From the NCBI GenBank assembly GCA_021162905.1, contig JAGGXT010000303.1:1-16475 (forward strand): 16,475 bases of DNA, given 5' to 3'. Both the position numbers and the translations under genes were made by a program. Under the pieces are notes generated by a model. That model was not told the DNA's origin. It was given only the letters and a program-made list of their open reading frames with translations, and ran no database searches. The stretch comes from Candidatus Odinarchaeota archaeon. GTDB lineage: Archaea > Asgardarchaeota > JAGGXT01. Shown here piece by piece: positions 7,408-14,612 of the stretch. Position 1 is the first letter of the stretch. Each line of letters begins with the position of its first letter.

Positions 7408-8538
7408 TTACCACCTCATAAGCCTATATTTTCCACTCTTTAGATCTAGAATTAGCACTCTGTTAGCACAAGCAATACATGGATCTAGGCTACCTATTGA
7501 AACTGGAGCGTCTGCTATAGTTCCTCCAACCAATATAGGTTTGGCTGCTATAAGGTTTGGTATGGTAGGTGTACGTATTTTTACACGTTCAGGAGTTATG
7601 GAACCAGTAGTTTTAATATAGTACAGTAATTCTCCTCTTGGGGCCTCCACTCTGCTTGTAACTTCTCCTGCAGGTATTTTCTCATATTCTGTTTTTATGT
7701 CTCCCTTTGGCAGATTTTCTAATGCTGCTTTTATTATCTTTAATGACTCAAAAACCTCTAGCAACCTAACCAAGGTTCTTGCCCACGAATCACCTTCATC
7801 AAGAACTATTACATCAAAATCTATTTCATCATATGCCAGATAGGGATCTCTTTTTCTGATATCGAAATCTACACTTGAAGCCCGTGCAACGGGGCCTACT
7901 ACATTAAGTTTTAATGCATCTTGTTTAGATAGATAGCCAACCTCTTTTGCTCTCATTCTAATAGTCTTATCTCTCTCAAATATCTCTCTGAATCTACTAA
8001 TAGACTCCTCTAGTTTCTCCAGTGATTTTAAAACTCTTGATACTTGTTTTTCAGAGATGTCTCTTCTGACACCACCAATTGCTGTAATGGCATATTGTAC
8101 TCTATTTCCAGTGAGCTCTTCTAATATTTGCATAACCTCCTCTCTGAAAGCCCATAAATGCATAAAAACCGTATCGAATCCCATCAGATGCGCTGTGAGT
8201 CCGAGTATTAGAAGATGGCTTTCTATTCTGTTAAGCTCAAATATTATTGTTCGTATGTACTTAGCCCTTTTAGGTGGTTCTATTCCTGCTATTCTTTCTA
8301 TTCCCATTACAAAGCATTCAGAGTGAGCTTGTGTGCAAATAGCACATACTCTCTCTGCAAGTCTTATGCAATCCTCGAAACGCTTTTTCTCCATAAGATA
8401 TTCTATACCTCTATGAGCATGCCCAAGTCTTACATCCACATCTACTATTTTTTCTCCTAAGACACTTAACTTAAACATTACAGGTTCTTCTAGTGCATAA
8501 TGATAAGGCCCAAATGGTATTATTGTTTCTCTCGGCAT
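7408..8538 (-). CDS. cooH: [NiFe] hydrogenase large subunit, group 4 (NuoD/EchE/CooH type)
   Basis: This 376-residue catalytic subunit would make H2 from protons and electrons. Both Ni-Fe binding motifs are intact: RVCAICTQAHS with C65 and C68, and DPCIACANR with C354 and C357. This separates it from the complex I subunit NuoD, which lost these cysteines. Sixteen residues follow the conserved arginine after the last motif; group 4 enzymes vary in whether such a tail is removed. The open frame extends to 8622, but I place the start at ATG 8538: it has GAGGTGA at the right distance and begins four bases after the NuoC-type stop, while the longer form would overlap that gene by about 80 bases. 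The residues match the family from this ATG (FGPYH). Confidence 0.93.
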   Translation of the reverse strand: MPRETIIPFGPYHYALEEPVMFKLSVLGEKIVDVDVRLGHAHRGIEYLMEKKRFEDCIRLAERVCAICTQAHSECFVMGIERIAGIEPPKRAKYIRTIIFELNRIESHLLILGLTAHLMGFDTVFMHLWAFREEVMQILEELTGNRVQYAITAIGGVRRDISEKQVSRVLKSLEKLEESISRFREIFERDKTIRMRAKEVGYLSKQDALKLNVVGPVARASSVDFDIRKRDPYLAYDEIDFDVIVLDEGDSWARTLVRLLEVFESLKIIKAALENLPKGDIKTEYEKIPAGEVTSRVEAPRGELLYYIKTTGSITPERVKIRTPTIPNLIAAKPILVGGTIADAPVSIGSLDPCIACANRVLILDLKSGKYRLMRW

Positions 8539-8542
8539 GGAA

Positions 8543-8971
8543 TCACCTCTTCCTGAGAGGGTATACATTCTTAGGCCAATTATCTGGTAAAATAAATCTC
8601 CTAGGTTTAGGATGCCCCTCAAATTTCACCCCAAAAAGATCCATTATTTCTCTCTCGTAGAAATCTGCAACAGGAAATATTATGATGATTGATGGAACTT
8701 TAGGTATCGCTTTTGAAGTAAGAGCTTTTAAATTGAGAAGGTTGCCATTGATATCAAAGTGATAAATAACTTCAAATTCTTTACCTGCATCCCTACATGT
8801 TATCATGGACAGATGAGCTCCAAACTTTTCTTTGAGTATCTTCGCGATTTCTTTTAGATCTCTTTTGTTGACATCTGCTTGGATTCTACGCTTATCAATA
8901 ATCCTCAGATTTTGAACTAAATCTTTCAGTTCTTTGCTTATCTTATTTAATAGACTTTCCTCGCTTTCCAT
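8543..8971 (-). CDS. cooU: Hydrogenase subunit of NuoC/EchD/CooU type
   Basis: This 142-residue soluble subunit matches the 30-kDa subunit family (NuoC). The family signature lies near the C terminus: FYEREIMDLFGVKFEGHPKP, followed by RRFILPDNWPKNVYPLRK. In group 4 hydrogenases this subunit sits on the large subunit and supports it structurally, without cofactors. The first 50 residues are charged and helical. The ATG is three bases after the stop of the antiporter gene, with GGAGGGT upstream, and its stop is four bases before the CooH start. The length is short compared with NuoC but typical of Ech and Coo enzymes. Confidence 0.88.
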   Translation of the reverse strand: MESEESLLNKISKELKDLVQNLRIIDKRRIQADVNKRDLKEIAKILKEKFGAHLSMITCRDAGKEFEVIYHFDINGNLLNLKALTSKAIPKVPSIIIIFPVADFYEREIMDLFGVKFEGHPKPRRFILPDNWPKNVYPLRKR

Positions 8972-8974
8972 ATG

Positions 8975-10876
8975 TTACCCTCCGATAAGCAAAAGAATCA
9001 GCGCCGATACTATCATTAGAATTAAAATAGCATATCCTACAAAGACTAATTTCTTGTCGGATAGCTTTTGAAGCATCTTATCAGTATATTTTGCAAGCGA
9101 TGTAAACATCGAATCCAAATCGCTATAGCGGTACATTACACTCAAGGGGTCCTTTATAGTAGTTATGTAAAAGTGTTCAGAGGAAATATGAATCTGCTCT
9201 GGAGAGTATAGTTCTGGATCTTCACCGCAAATAAAGATCTTAGTTTTTTCTCTCTCCACTCTTATTTCTCGAGGTCTGAAAGTGGAAACATATATAAGTA
9301 ATCCTAAAAGAATTCCAAAAGCTAACATAAATGATGCGATCGGTTCTGAGATTACTCCCACACCAGTACTTATCGTTAAAAATTCAAACTCCTTAACTTG
9401 TATACCTATAGCTAATATAGCTGGCAAGACAAGATAATTAAGAGGTAAGTAAGGAAATATCCCAAATATCACACACAAGATGCTAAGGAATACTAAAGGC
9501 AGTTCCATAATTACGGAATTTTTCTTTTCTACATTTTCGAATTTAATTTTCGGTGCACCATAAAACACACTATGAATTACTTTTATAAACGCAGCCAGAG
9601 TTACAGCGCTTGCAATTAAGGTTACTAAAGTTGCTAACAATGGCAGAACATTCTTACTATCAACCCAAGCTTTGATTCCTACCTCATAAATCATCCACTT
9701 ACTCACAAAACCATTAAATGGAGGTACTCCAGATATGGAAACCGCACCTATGAAAAAAGTTGTTGCAGTTATACGCATTCTCGTAGCTAAACCTCCGAGC
9801 TCTGTCATGTCTCTAGTCTTTACATAGTGCTCAACAAAGCCAGCGCAGAGGAAAAGAAGCCCTTTAGTTATAGCATGATTAAATAGATGGAATAGTGCAA
9901 CTAATACTCCAAATGGAGTCCCTATTCCAACAGCTGTAACTATATAACCTATGTGACTTATAGTACTGTAGGCTAAAAATCGCTTTAAGTCATTTTGAAT
10001 CAACATATAGAAAACTCCAACAAATATTGTTATTAGCCCTATAATTAGCACCACTGGTTGCCATGGAAGGACGAAAAGCATAAATAATGGCCACAATCGG
10101 ATTAGAAGATAAACTCCAGCTTTAACCATGGTTGCTGCATGTAAAAGTGCACTTACAGGTGTTGGTGCTTCCATGGCATCTGGGAGCCATATATAAAATG
10201 GAAACTGAACCGATTTTGTTATTATAGCTATGAAAAGCGAGACGAAAATTAGGGCGGAGAAAATATTATTGGACGTTCCTACATATTTTGATATCATCTC
10301 ATGGATAAGTACACTGCCAGTGATATTTGACAGCAAGGCCAATCCAACTATTAGTATGGTAGATCCTGTTTCGGTTATGATTATCGTTTTATAAGCCCCT
10401 CGAAGGGCTTCTTTTCTTTCGTTCCAGAAAGATATTAAACTGTAAGAACATAAACTTGTTAGTTCCCAGCTTAATATCAGTAATAGTATTCCATTTGCCG
10501 ATACAAGCAGAATCATGGAACCTATAAAAGCCAACATCCAGAAACAATAACGGCCCACAGACCTTTCATGGCTCATATAGTCATAAGAATATAAAATACA
10601 TAGAAATCCGATTAGAGAGACCAAGATGGAAAAGAAATAAGATAACGAATCAAAACGAATCTCTAACAAGGGAAGATTAACTAAACGATACTCGAAAGTG
10701 ACCCCATTAATAACTATATCTGGGAAGATTAGAACATTTATGATTAAAACTACAAGCGATGAAACTGTGGCTATTGTAAGCGTTAATTTTGAAAACTTTG
10801 AGAGAAAAAGACATATAAACCCTACGATAAAGAGGCCTAAGATAGATAAAATAAAATGGTAGGGTGTAAATATCAT
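8975..10876 (-). CDS. Antiporter-like ion-pumping subunit (NuoL/HyfB/EchA type)
   Basis: This 633-residue membrane protein, with about 14-16 membrane segments, belongs to the Mrp/NuoL antiporter family. The residues of the ion path are present: E138 in WELTSLCSYS, K221 in TKSVQFPFYIWLPDAMEAPT, H246 in LLHAATMVKAG and K338 in HLFNHAITKGLLF. A hydrophilic stretch of about 75 residues (roughly 535-605) precedes the last membrane helix, as in EchA. It is about half the length of the very large CooM of Rhodospirillum, so it resembles EchA or HyfB. Its role would be H+ or Na+ export driven by electron flow to H2; the ion cannot be told from sequence. The ATG follows the CooT-like stop by three bases, with GGAGGG upstream. 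Confidence 0.92.
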   Translation of the reverse strand: MIFTPYHFILSILGLFIVGFICLFLSKFSKLTLTIATVSSLVVLIINVLIFPDIVINGVTFEYRLVNLPLLEIRFDSLSYFFSILVSLIGFLCILYSYDYMSHERSVGRYCFWMLAFIGSMILLVSANGILLLILSWELTSLCSYSLISFWNERKEALRGAYKTIIITETGSTILIVGLALLSNITGSVLIHEMISKYVGTSNNIFSALIFVSLFIAIITKSVQFPFYIWLPDAMEAPTPVSALLHAATMVKAGVYLLIRLWPLFMLFVLPWQPVVLIIGLITIFVGVFYMLIQNDLKRFLAYSTISHIGYIVTAVGIGTPFGVLVALFHLFNHAITKGLLFLCAGFVEHYVKTRDMTELGGLATRMRITATTFFIGAVSISGVPPFNGFVSKWMIYEVGIKAWVDSKNVLPLLATLVTLIASAVTLAAFIKVIHSVFYGAPKIKFENVEKKNSVIMELPLVFLSILCVIFGIFPYLPLNYLVLPAILAIGIQVKEFEFLTISTGVGVISEPIASFMLAFGILLGLLIYVSTFRPREIRVEREKTKIFICGEDPELYSPEQIHISSEHFYITTIKDPLSVMYRYSDLDSMFTSLAKYTDKMLQKLSDKKLVFVGYAILILMIVSALILLLIGG

Positions 10877-10879
10877 TTA

Positions 10880-11086
10880 CTACCCTCCTGAAGATCTTTC
10901 CACCTCAATTAGAACTTTATGTTTTATGAAATCAATCATTATTCCTTTTACGTGCTCTACTTTCTTTTTTTCACCATAGATATTTTGAAGCCAGACGGTA
11001 TTATTTTCCAATTTTAGGCCTGAAACTTCATTTAAGAGAACTCTCTCTTTTCCATTTTCAATTATATAAACATCAGACTCACACAT
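10880..11086 (-). CDS. cooT: CooT-like nickel-binding small protein
   Basis: This 68-residue protein starts MCESDVYI. Its size, the cysteine at position 2, the alternating beta-strand pattern (VYIIENGKERVLLNEVSGLK, then NTVWLQNIYGEKKKVEHVKG) and its place beside cooC all fit CooT. In Rhodospirillum CooT is a small homodimer that binds one Ni2+ through Cys2 and takes part in maturation of CO dehydrogenase. A role here in nickel delivery to CooS, or also to CooH, is inferred. It lies three bases after the cooC stop, with a modest GGTG ribosome site, and its TAG is just before the antiporter ATG. The family match is from memory of the pattern, so somewhat less certain than its neighbours. Confidence 0.75.
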   Translation of the reverse strand: MCESDVYIIENGKERVLLNEVSGLKLENNTVWLQNIYGEKKKVEHVKGIMIDFIKHKVLIEVERSSGG

Positions 11087-11089
11087 ATC

Positions 11090-11893
11090 TTACACCTTCA
11101 ACTTATGTAAGTAACAAATAGTCTTGCAAAGCCTATTAATATCCTGAAAAATGATACTATTAGGACCTAAATTATCAACACCCAACCCTTTTACTTCTAA
11201 CTCATACAACTGATTATCCAATCTCACCATATGGTATGGTATATCCTCATCACCAAACACTCTCTCATAAAGACTCACAGCATTCTCAATGTCAGTAACC
11301 TTGTTTATAATAAGTATATTCTTTTTTATATCAAGCTCTCTCGCCATTTTTATAAGCTTTCTTGCAATTGACATCGATTTCAATGTCGGCTCACTAATAC
11401 ATAACATTAAATCAAATTTCTCAGCTAGGCCTCTACCGAAGACCTCTGCGCCTGCTTCAGAGTCAACTATAACAACTTCGTTTCTCTTTAGTAATACATG
11501 GTGTAAGAAAGCCTTTGCAAGAGCGATAGCAGGACAGAGACACCCCTCCTTACTTGAATCTATGCTCCCTACAACCAACACTCTTAAATTCTCAGAGATT
11601 TTAATACCATAATTGTCCACTAGGTCATCAACCTTTGGAGTCAATGAAAAGAGAATCCCCCAACTCTCGCCAGGCTTAGCTCCAGTTCTTTCTTCAACAA
11701 GTTTATCGTTCTTTGATAAAGGAACTATTTTTGATGCCTTGTCGTAAGGAATACCTAAACTTTGAGCAAGATTTGGAACAGAATCAGTATCAATTGCTAG
11801 TACAGAATAACCACTAGAAGATAATATATGCGCCAGAACAGCAGTTATTGATGTTTTCCCAACACCACCTTTTCCAGTAACTATTATTTTCAT
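11090..11893 (-). CDS. cooC: CooC, nickel-insertion ATPase for CO dehydrogenase
   Basis: This 267-residue protein is a MinD/ParA-like P-loop ATPase with the deviant Walker A GKGGVGKTS (7-15), a switch aspartate in IDTDSVPNLAQ (about 34-44), the CLC motif (C118, C120) that binds Ni2+ or Zn2+ at the dimer interface, and the Walker B-like IVDSEAGAEVFGRG (about 142-155) typical of CooC. The known role is ATP-dependent dimerisation that delivers nickel to the C-cluster of CooS. It lies 59 bases downstream of cooS, the longest gap in the cluster, and has its own ribosome site (GGAGAG). MinD-like cell-division and nitrogenase NifH proteins share the fold but lack this motif set. Confidence 0.93.
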   Translation of the reverse strand: MKIIVTGKGGVGKTSITAVLAHILSSSGYSVLAIDTDSVPNLAQSLGIPYDKASKIVPLSKNDKLVEERTGAKPGESWGILFSLTPKVDDLVDNYGIKISENLRVLVVGSIDSSKEGCLCPAIALAKAFLHHVLLKRNEVVIVDSEAGAEVFGRGLAEKFDLMLCISEPTLKSMSIARKLIKMARELDIKKNILIINKVTDIENAVSLYERVFGDEDIPYHMVRLDNQLYELEVKGLGVDNLGPNSIIFQDINRLCKTICYLHKLKV

Positions 11894-11911
11894 ACCTAAG
11901 CTCTCCTTATG

Positions 11912-11945
11912 AATAAAATTATAATAAATAAAAATAAATAAAAAG
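11912..11945 (-). promoter_or_regulatory. T-rich spacer between cooS and cooC: partial terminator or internal promoter
   Basis: On the coding strand this stretch reads as long runs of T broken by A (TTTTTATTTATTTTTATTTA, then TTATAATTTTATT). T-tracts just after a stop codon end transcription in archaea, and TTATTATAATTT could also serve as a TATA box for cooC about 30 bases on. Either reading would let cooF-cooS be made at a different level from the downstream genes. The sequence cannot tell which applies. Confidence 0.35.
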
Positions 11946-11952
11946 GTTTAAT

Positions 11953-13860
11953 TTAGGGTGGTAGGCCGAGCTTTTTCCTTTTCTCCATGATTACTTCAAT
12001 TATTGTATCTGCTGCCTTTTCTGGGTCTGGTTCTACATAGAACTTTCCACCAAGGAGGTCTTCAACATCATCAGTTAACAATTTAGTTACTGTTGGACTT
12101 CCTAATACTGGGGGTATTGTACCTAAGTGCGTGAATACTCCACTAGCCACGAAATATGTCCCTATGCTAACAGCTTTTTCGCTCATCCACTCTGGAGCAG
12201 AACCAGCAGCTGGTAGATCTGGAATATCAACACCTAAAGCATCGGCTATAGCGCCTAGTGCTATGAGTATCCTTGAACAATCAACACAGCTACCCATATG
12301 TAAGCATGGTGGAATTCCTAATGCTTCACATATCTTTCTAACTCCAGGACCAGCTTCTTTAGCAGCTTCAAGTGATAGTAATCCGTGCATTGCAGCTGCC
12401 AAAGCCCAGCAGCCAGTCCCAACTACTAATATATCATTGGCTATAAGTTTCTTAGTCAGAGTTATATGGCTATAATTATGTTTAACCTTTGGATTTACGC
12501 ATCCAACTACGCCTACTATACCTTTAATTGTTCCATCTTTTATAGCGTTAATCAAAGGTTCAAGTGTGCCTCCAAGTGCTTCTAATATAGCTTCAACACT
12601 AAATCCAGCCATCGCTTCCATCTTGTATTCTGGTATCTTGACTCTTTCTTTACTTCTATTTTGAAAGTTCTCGATTGCTGTTGTTACTATTTTTTCAGCT
12701 ATTTCATCGGCCTTTTCAGGTTTAAATTCTATATGTAAGGCTCCTGGAATATGCATTTTAGGTTCTGTGGTTATAATTTTTGTATGATAACATCCTGCCA
12801 CGTCAACGATAGCTGGCATAACACACTGATAGTCCACAATCATAGCCTCTACTGCTCCAGTAACTATCGCTAGTTCTTGCATTAGCATGTTACCAGCAGC
12901 AGGGATACCAAGTCTCATCAATACTTCGTTGCCAGTACAGCACATTCCTGCCACATTAACTCCTTTTGCGCCATATTTTTCTGCTAACTTTTGTATTTTC
13001 TCCGATTGTGCAACTTCAACTATTTTCATAGATAGCACAGGATTGTGACCATGAACAATTATGTTAACCATATCCTCTTTGAGAACACCTAAATTTGCAG
13101 TGAATTTTATAGGTTTAGGAGTACCAAATAGGATATCACTGAGAAGTGTTGCCATCATCGAACCTGACCATCCATCAGATAGACTTGTTCTCACTCCATG
13201 TAGCAACAAACTTGCTGGGTCGGCATCTACACCTACGTGCGTCCTATGCATACATTCAGTTACCTCTCTATCGATGGCTCTAGGAAGAACACCTAACTTC
13301 TCCCATACTTTTATTCTCTTCTTTGGGGCTAATCCCATCAATAGTTTTAATGGCTCTTCTCCTGGTTTCCCAAATTCCCGTGAGAGAATTTCAGCTAGTT
13401 CTTTAGCTATCTCTAAGTCTTCCTTTCCTTCAACCTTTATGCCAACAGCTGACGCCACCATTTTAAGTTTTTCAGAATCTTTAATCACATAGTACTTCGT
13501 TTCTCCATGTGCTACCATGTGAAATACGTGCCATATATCTCTAGCGTGATCACTATGTGCGGCAGCCCCAGCAGCTATCATCCTTAGAATATTCCTAGCA
13601 ACAATAGTATCAGCTGTAGCTCCGCAAGTTCCTCTAGTTGGGCCATGTCCAAATGGATCAATACGACATGGGCCCATATTACAGTTTCTACAGCATATTC
13701 CAAGTAAACCAAAACCACACTGTGGTTGTTGTTCCAAGAATCTATGCCATGCTACCTTAATGCCCTCTTCTTCTGCTTTTTCAATAAGACTTGAAACGCC
13801 CGGAGTTATTGAGATTTCTTTAGCTGGAAGTTTATATTTTCTATACTCTAGAGATGACAT
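11953..13860 (-). CDS. cooS: CooS, monofunctional Ni-containing CO dehydrogenase
   Basis: This 635-residue enzyme would oxidise CO to CO2 with water, giving two electrons to CooF. All cluster ligands are present (numbered from ATG 13860): D-cluster C48 and C56, B-cluster C57, C60, C65 and C79 (GICCRNCNMGPCR), and C-cluster H272 (HGHNP), C308 (GMCCTGNE), C346 (DYQC), C454 (VGCVNPK), C484 (TGCW) and C525 (MGSCVDC). The catalytic lysine in SEKAVSIG (about K562) is also there. The bacterial-type CooS form is clear; the acetyl-CoA synthase type CdhA is larger. The frame opens at GTG 13869, but this codon overlaps the GAGGTGGG ribosome site, so ATG 13860 is preferred. That ATG shares its A with the cooF TAA, indicating coupled translation. 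No genes for acetyl-CoA synthesis are nearby, which fits an energy-conserving role. Confidence 0.96.
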   Translation of the reverse strand: MSSLEYRKYKLPAKEISITPGVSSLIEKAEEEGIKVAWHRFLEQQPQCGFGLLGICCRNCNMGPCRIDPFGHGPTRGTCGATADTIVARNILRMIAAGAAAHSDHARDIWHVFHMVAHGETKYYVIKDSEKLKMVASAVGIKVEGKEDLEIAKELAEILSREFGKPGEEPLKLLMGLAPKKRIKVWEKLGVLPRAIDREVTECMHRTHVGVDADPASLLLHGVRTSLSDGWSGSMMATLLSDILFGTPKPIKFTANLGVLKEDMVNIIVHGHNPVLSMKIVEVAQSEKIQKLAEKYGAKGVNVAGMCCTGNEVLMRLGIPAAGNMLMQELAIVTGAVEAMIVDYQCVMPAIVDVAGCYHTKIITTEPKMHIPGALHIEFKPEKADEIAEKIVTTAIENFQNRSKERVKIPEYKMEAMAGFSVEAILEALGGTLEPLINAIKDGTIKGIVGVVGCVNPKVKHNYSHITLTKKLIANDILVVGTGCWALAAAMHGLLSLEAAKEAGPGVRKICEALGIPPCLHMGSCVDCSRILIALGAIADALGVDIPDLPAAGSAPEWMSEKAVSIGTYFVASGVFTHLGTIPPVLGSPTVTKLLTDDVEDLLGGKFYVEPDPEKAADTIIEVIMEKRKKLGLPP

Positions 13861-14495
13861 TAAACCCACCTCACACGAGAATATTTAGAAATAACATCAG
13901 AGGGCTTAATTGGTGGTGCTGGTTTTACTTCAACTTCTTTAAGCCCTGGAAGAACTAAAATTTTGCCTGGTGCTGCTGCAAGTCCTGTAAGGAGCTGTTG
14001 AGCCTTCTCTTTTGCTACTCCCCTCATGAGTTCTTCTAAAGTTCCAAATTTAAGTGCCTCTGTTGGACAAGCTTCAACACAAGCAGGTACTCTCCCTTCT
14101 CTTATTCTATCTATGCAGAAATCACACTTGATTACAGTTTTGTATTCTTTTTCGTACCGGGGATGACCAAATGGGCATGCAAGTGCGCACATTAAACAAC
14201 CTATACATTTTTCTGGATTCAAAATCACAAATCCCTCATCAGTACGTTGAATTGCTTGAGTTGGACACACGGCCATACAAGGTGCATCCTTACAATGCTG
14301 ACACCTCATAGGAACGGTAAAATTAGAAACTGGTAGTACCGTGATTCTTGGTCTTGGTTTAGGCTTTTCTGCGAGTGCTCCATATATATTCTTTGAAATT
14401 GAATGCTCAACGGCACAGGCTATCTCACAGGATCTGCATCCCATACAACGTTCAGGGTCAATGAGAATAATGAGCTCTGTACCCTTATAGGCCAT
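13860..14495 (-). CDS. cooF: CooF-like four-cluster ferredoxin
   Basis: This 211-residue iron-sulfur protein has sixteen cysteines arranged for four [4Fe-4S] clusters, in the DMSO reductase B / HycB style: C17-C20-C23-C27, C65-C68-C73-C77, C97-C100-C103-C107 and C124-C127-C139-C143. In CO-oxidising operons this protein takes electrons from CooS and passes them to the membrane hydrogenase. It is the first gene of the CO cluster, with a strong GGAGGG ribosome site, and its stop overlaps the cooS start. The C-terminal 60 residues, with proline-rich KPAPPIKPSD, carry no cluster and may serve to dock partners (inference). Confidence 0.9.
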   Translation of the reverse strand: MAYKGTELIILIDPERCMGCRSCEIACAVEHSISKNIYGALAEKPKPRPRITVLPVSNFTVPMRCQHCKDAPCMAVCPTQAIQRTDEGFVILNPEKCIGCLMCALACPFGHPRYEKEYKTVIKCDFCIDRIREGRVPACVEACPTEALKFGTLEELMRGVAKEKAQQLLTGLAAAPGKILVLPGLKEVEVKPAPPIKPSDVISKYSRVRWV

Positions 14496-14534
14496 AAATT
14501 ACCCTCCTTTTCTATTTTTATAAAAGCTTCTTAC

Positions 14535-14544
14535 ATTTAAATAA
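14535..14544 (-). promoter_or_regulatory. Probable TATA box of the cooF operon
   Basis: The coding strand reads TTATTTAAAT. A start about 25 nt downstream, near 14515, gives a leader that keeps the GGAGGG site (complement of 14502-14507). A second TATA-like element, TTTTATAAAAA, at about 14517-14526 would put the start at the ATG and remove the ribosome site, so it is less likely. Confidence 0.45.
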
Positions 14545-14603
14545 GCGTTCCGTTATTCGAAAAATAAGCGACTAAACGTATCTAAATGCATATTTTTCGA
14601 AAA
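14539..14603. promoter_or_regulatory. Repeated motifs upstream of cooF: candidate operator cluster
   Basis: Two kinds of repeat are interleaved. The 9-mer AAATAAGCG occurs at 14539-14547 and 14562-14570, 23 bp apart, with a related inverted half CGTTATT at 14551-14557 between them. The 13-mer TATTTTTCGAAAA occurs at 14591-14603, and its first 11 bases recur inverted on the minus strand at 14556-14566. One AAATAAGCG copy overlaps the probable TATA box, where a bound protein would repress. The more distant 13-mer could serve an activator or a co-operating dimer. Candidate proteins in the window are the ModE-like domain protein encoded next door and the Lrp-family regulator, whose own upstream region carries the same 13-mer. 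Confidence 0.5.
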
Positions 14604-14612
14604 CGAATCAAG

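Noticed and set aside
8539..8622. Longer N terminus for the hydrogenase large subunit
   Set aside because: It would overlap the NuoC-type gene by about 80 bases and adds residues not seen in the family; ATG 8538 has a strong ribosome site.
4907..10876. Respiratory complex I (Nuo/Fpo) instead of a hydrogenase
   Set aside because: The large subunit keeps all four Ni-binding cysteines (C65, C68, C354, C357), and NuoA, J and K are absent.
11289..11612. Open frame of 107 codons antisense to cooC
   Set aside because: It is rich in Ser, Ile and Phe as expected from reading cooC backwards, and lacks a start signal.
12131..12475. Open frame of 114 codons on the plus strand inside cooS
   Set aside because: It is antisense to the strongly conserved CO dehydrogenase, has no ribosome site and reads as a low-information shadow.
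13061..13492. Open frame of 143 codons on the plus strand inside cooS
   Set aside because: It mirrors the codon pattern of cooS on the other strand; no domain or start signal is visible.
11953..13860. Acetyl-CoA synthase/decarbonylase type CODH (CdhA)
   Set aside because: Length and cluster spacing match CooS; no cdhB-E or acsB genes are nearby.
14517..14526. TATA-like element just before the cooF ribosome site
   Set aside because: It would place the transcription start at the ATG and leave out the strong GGAGGG, so the element at 14535-14544 is preferred.
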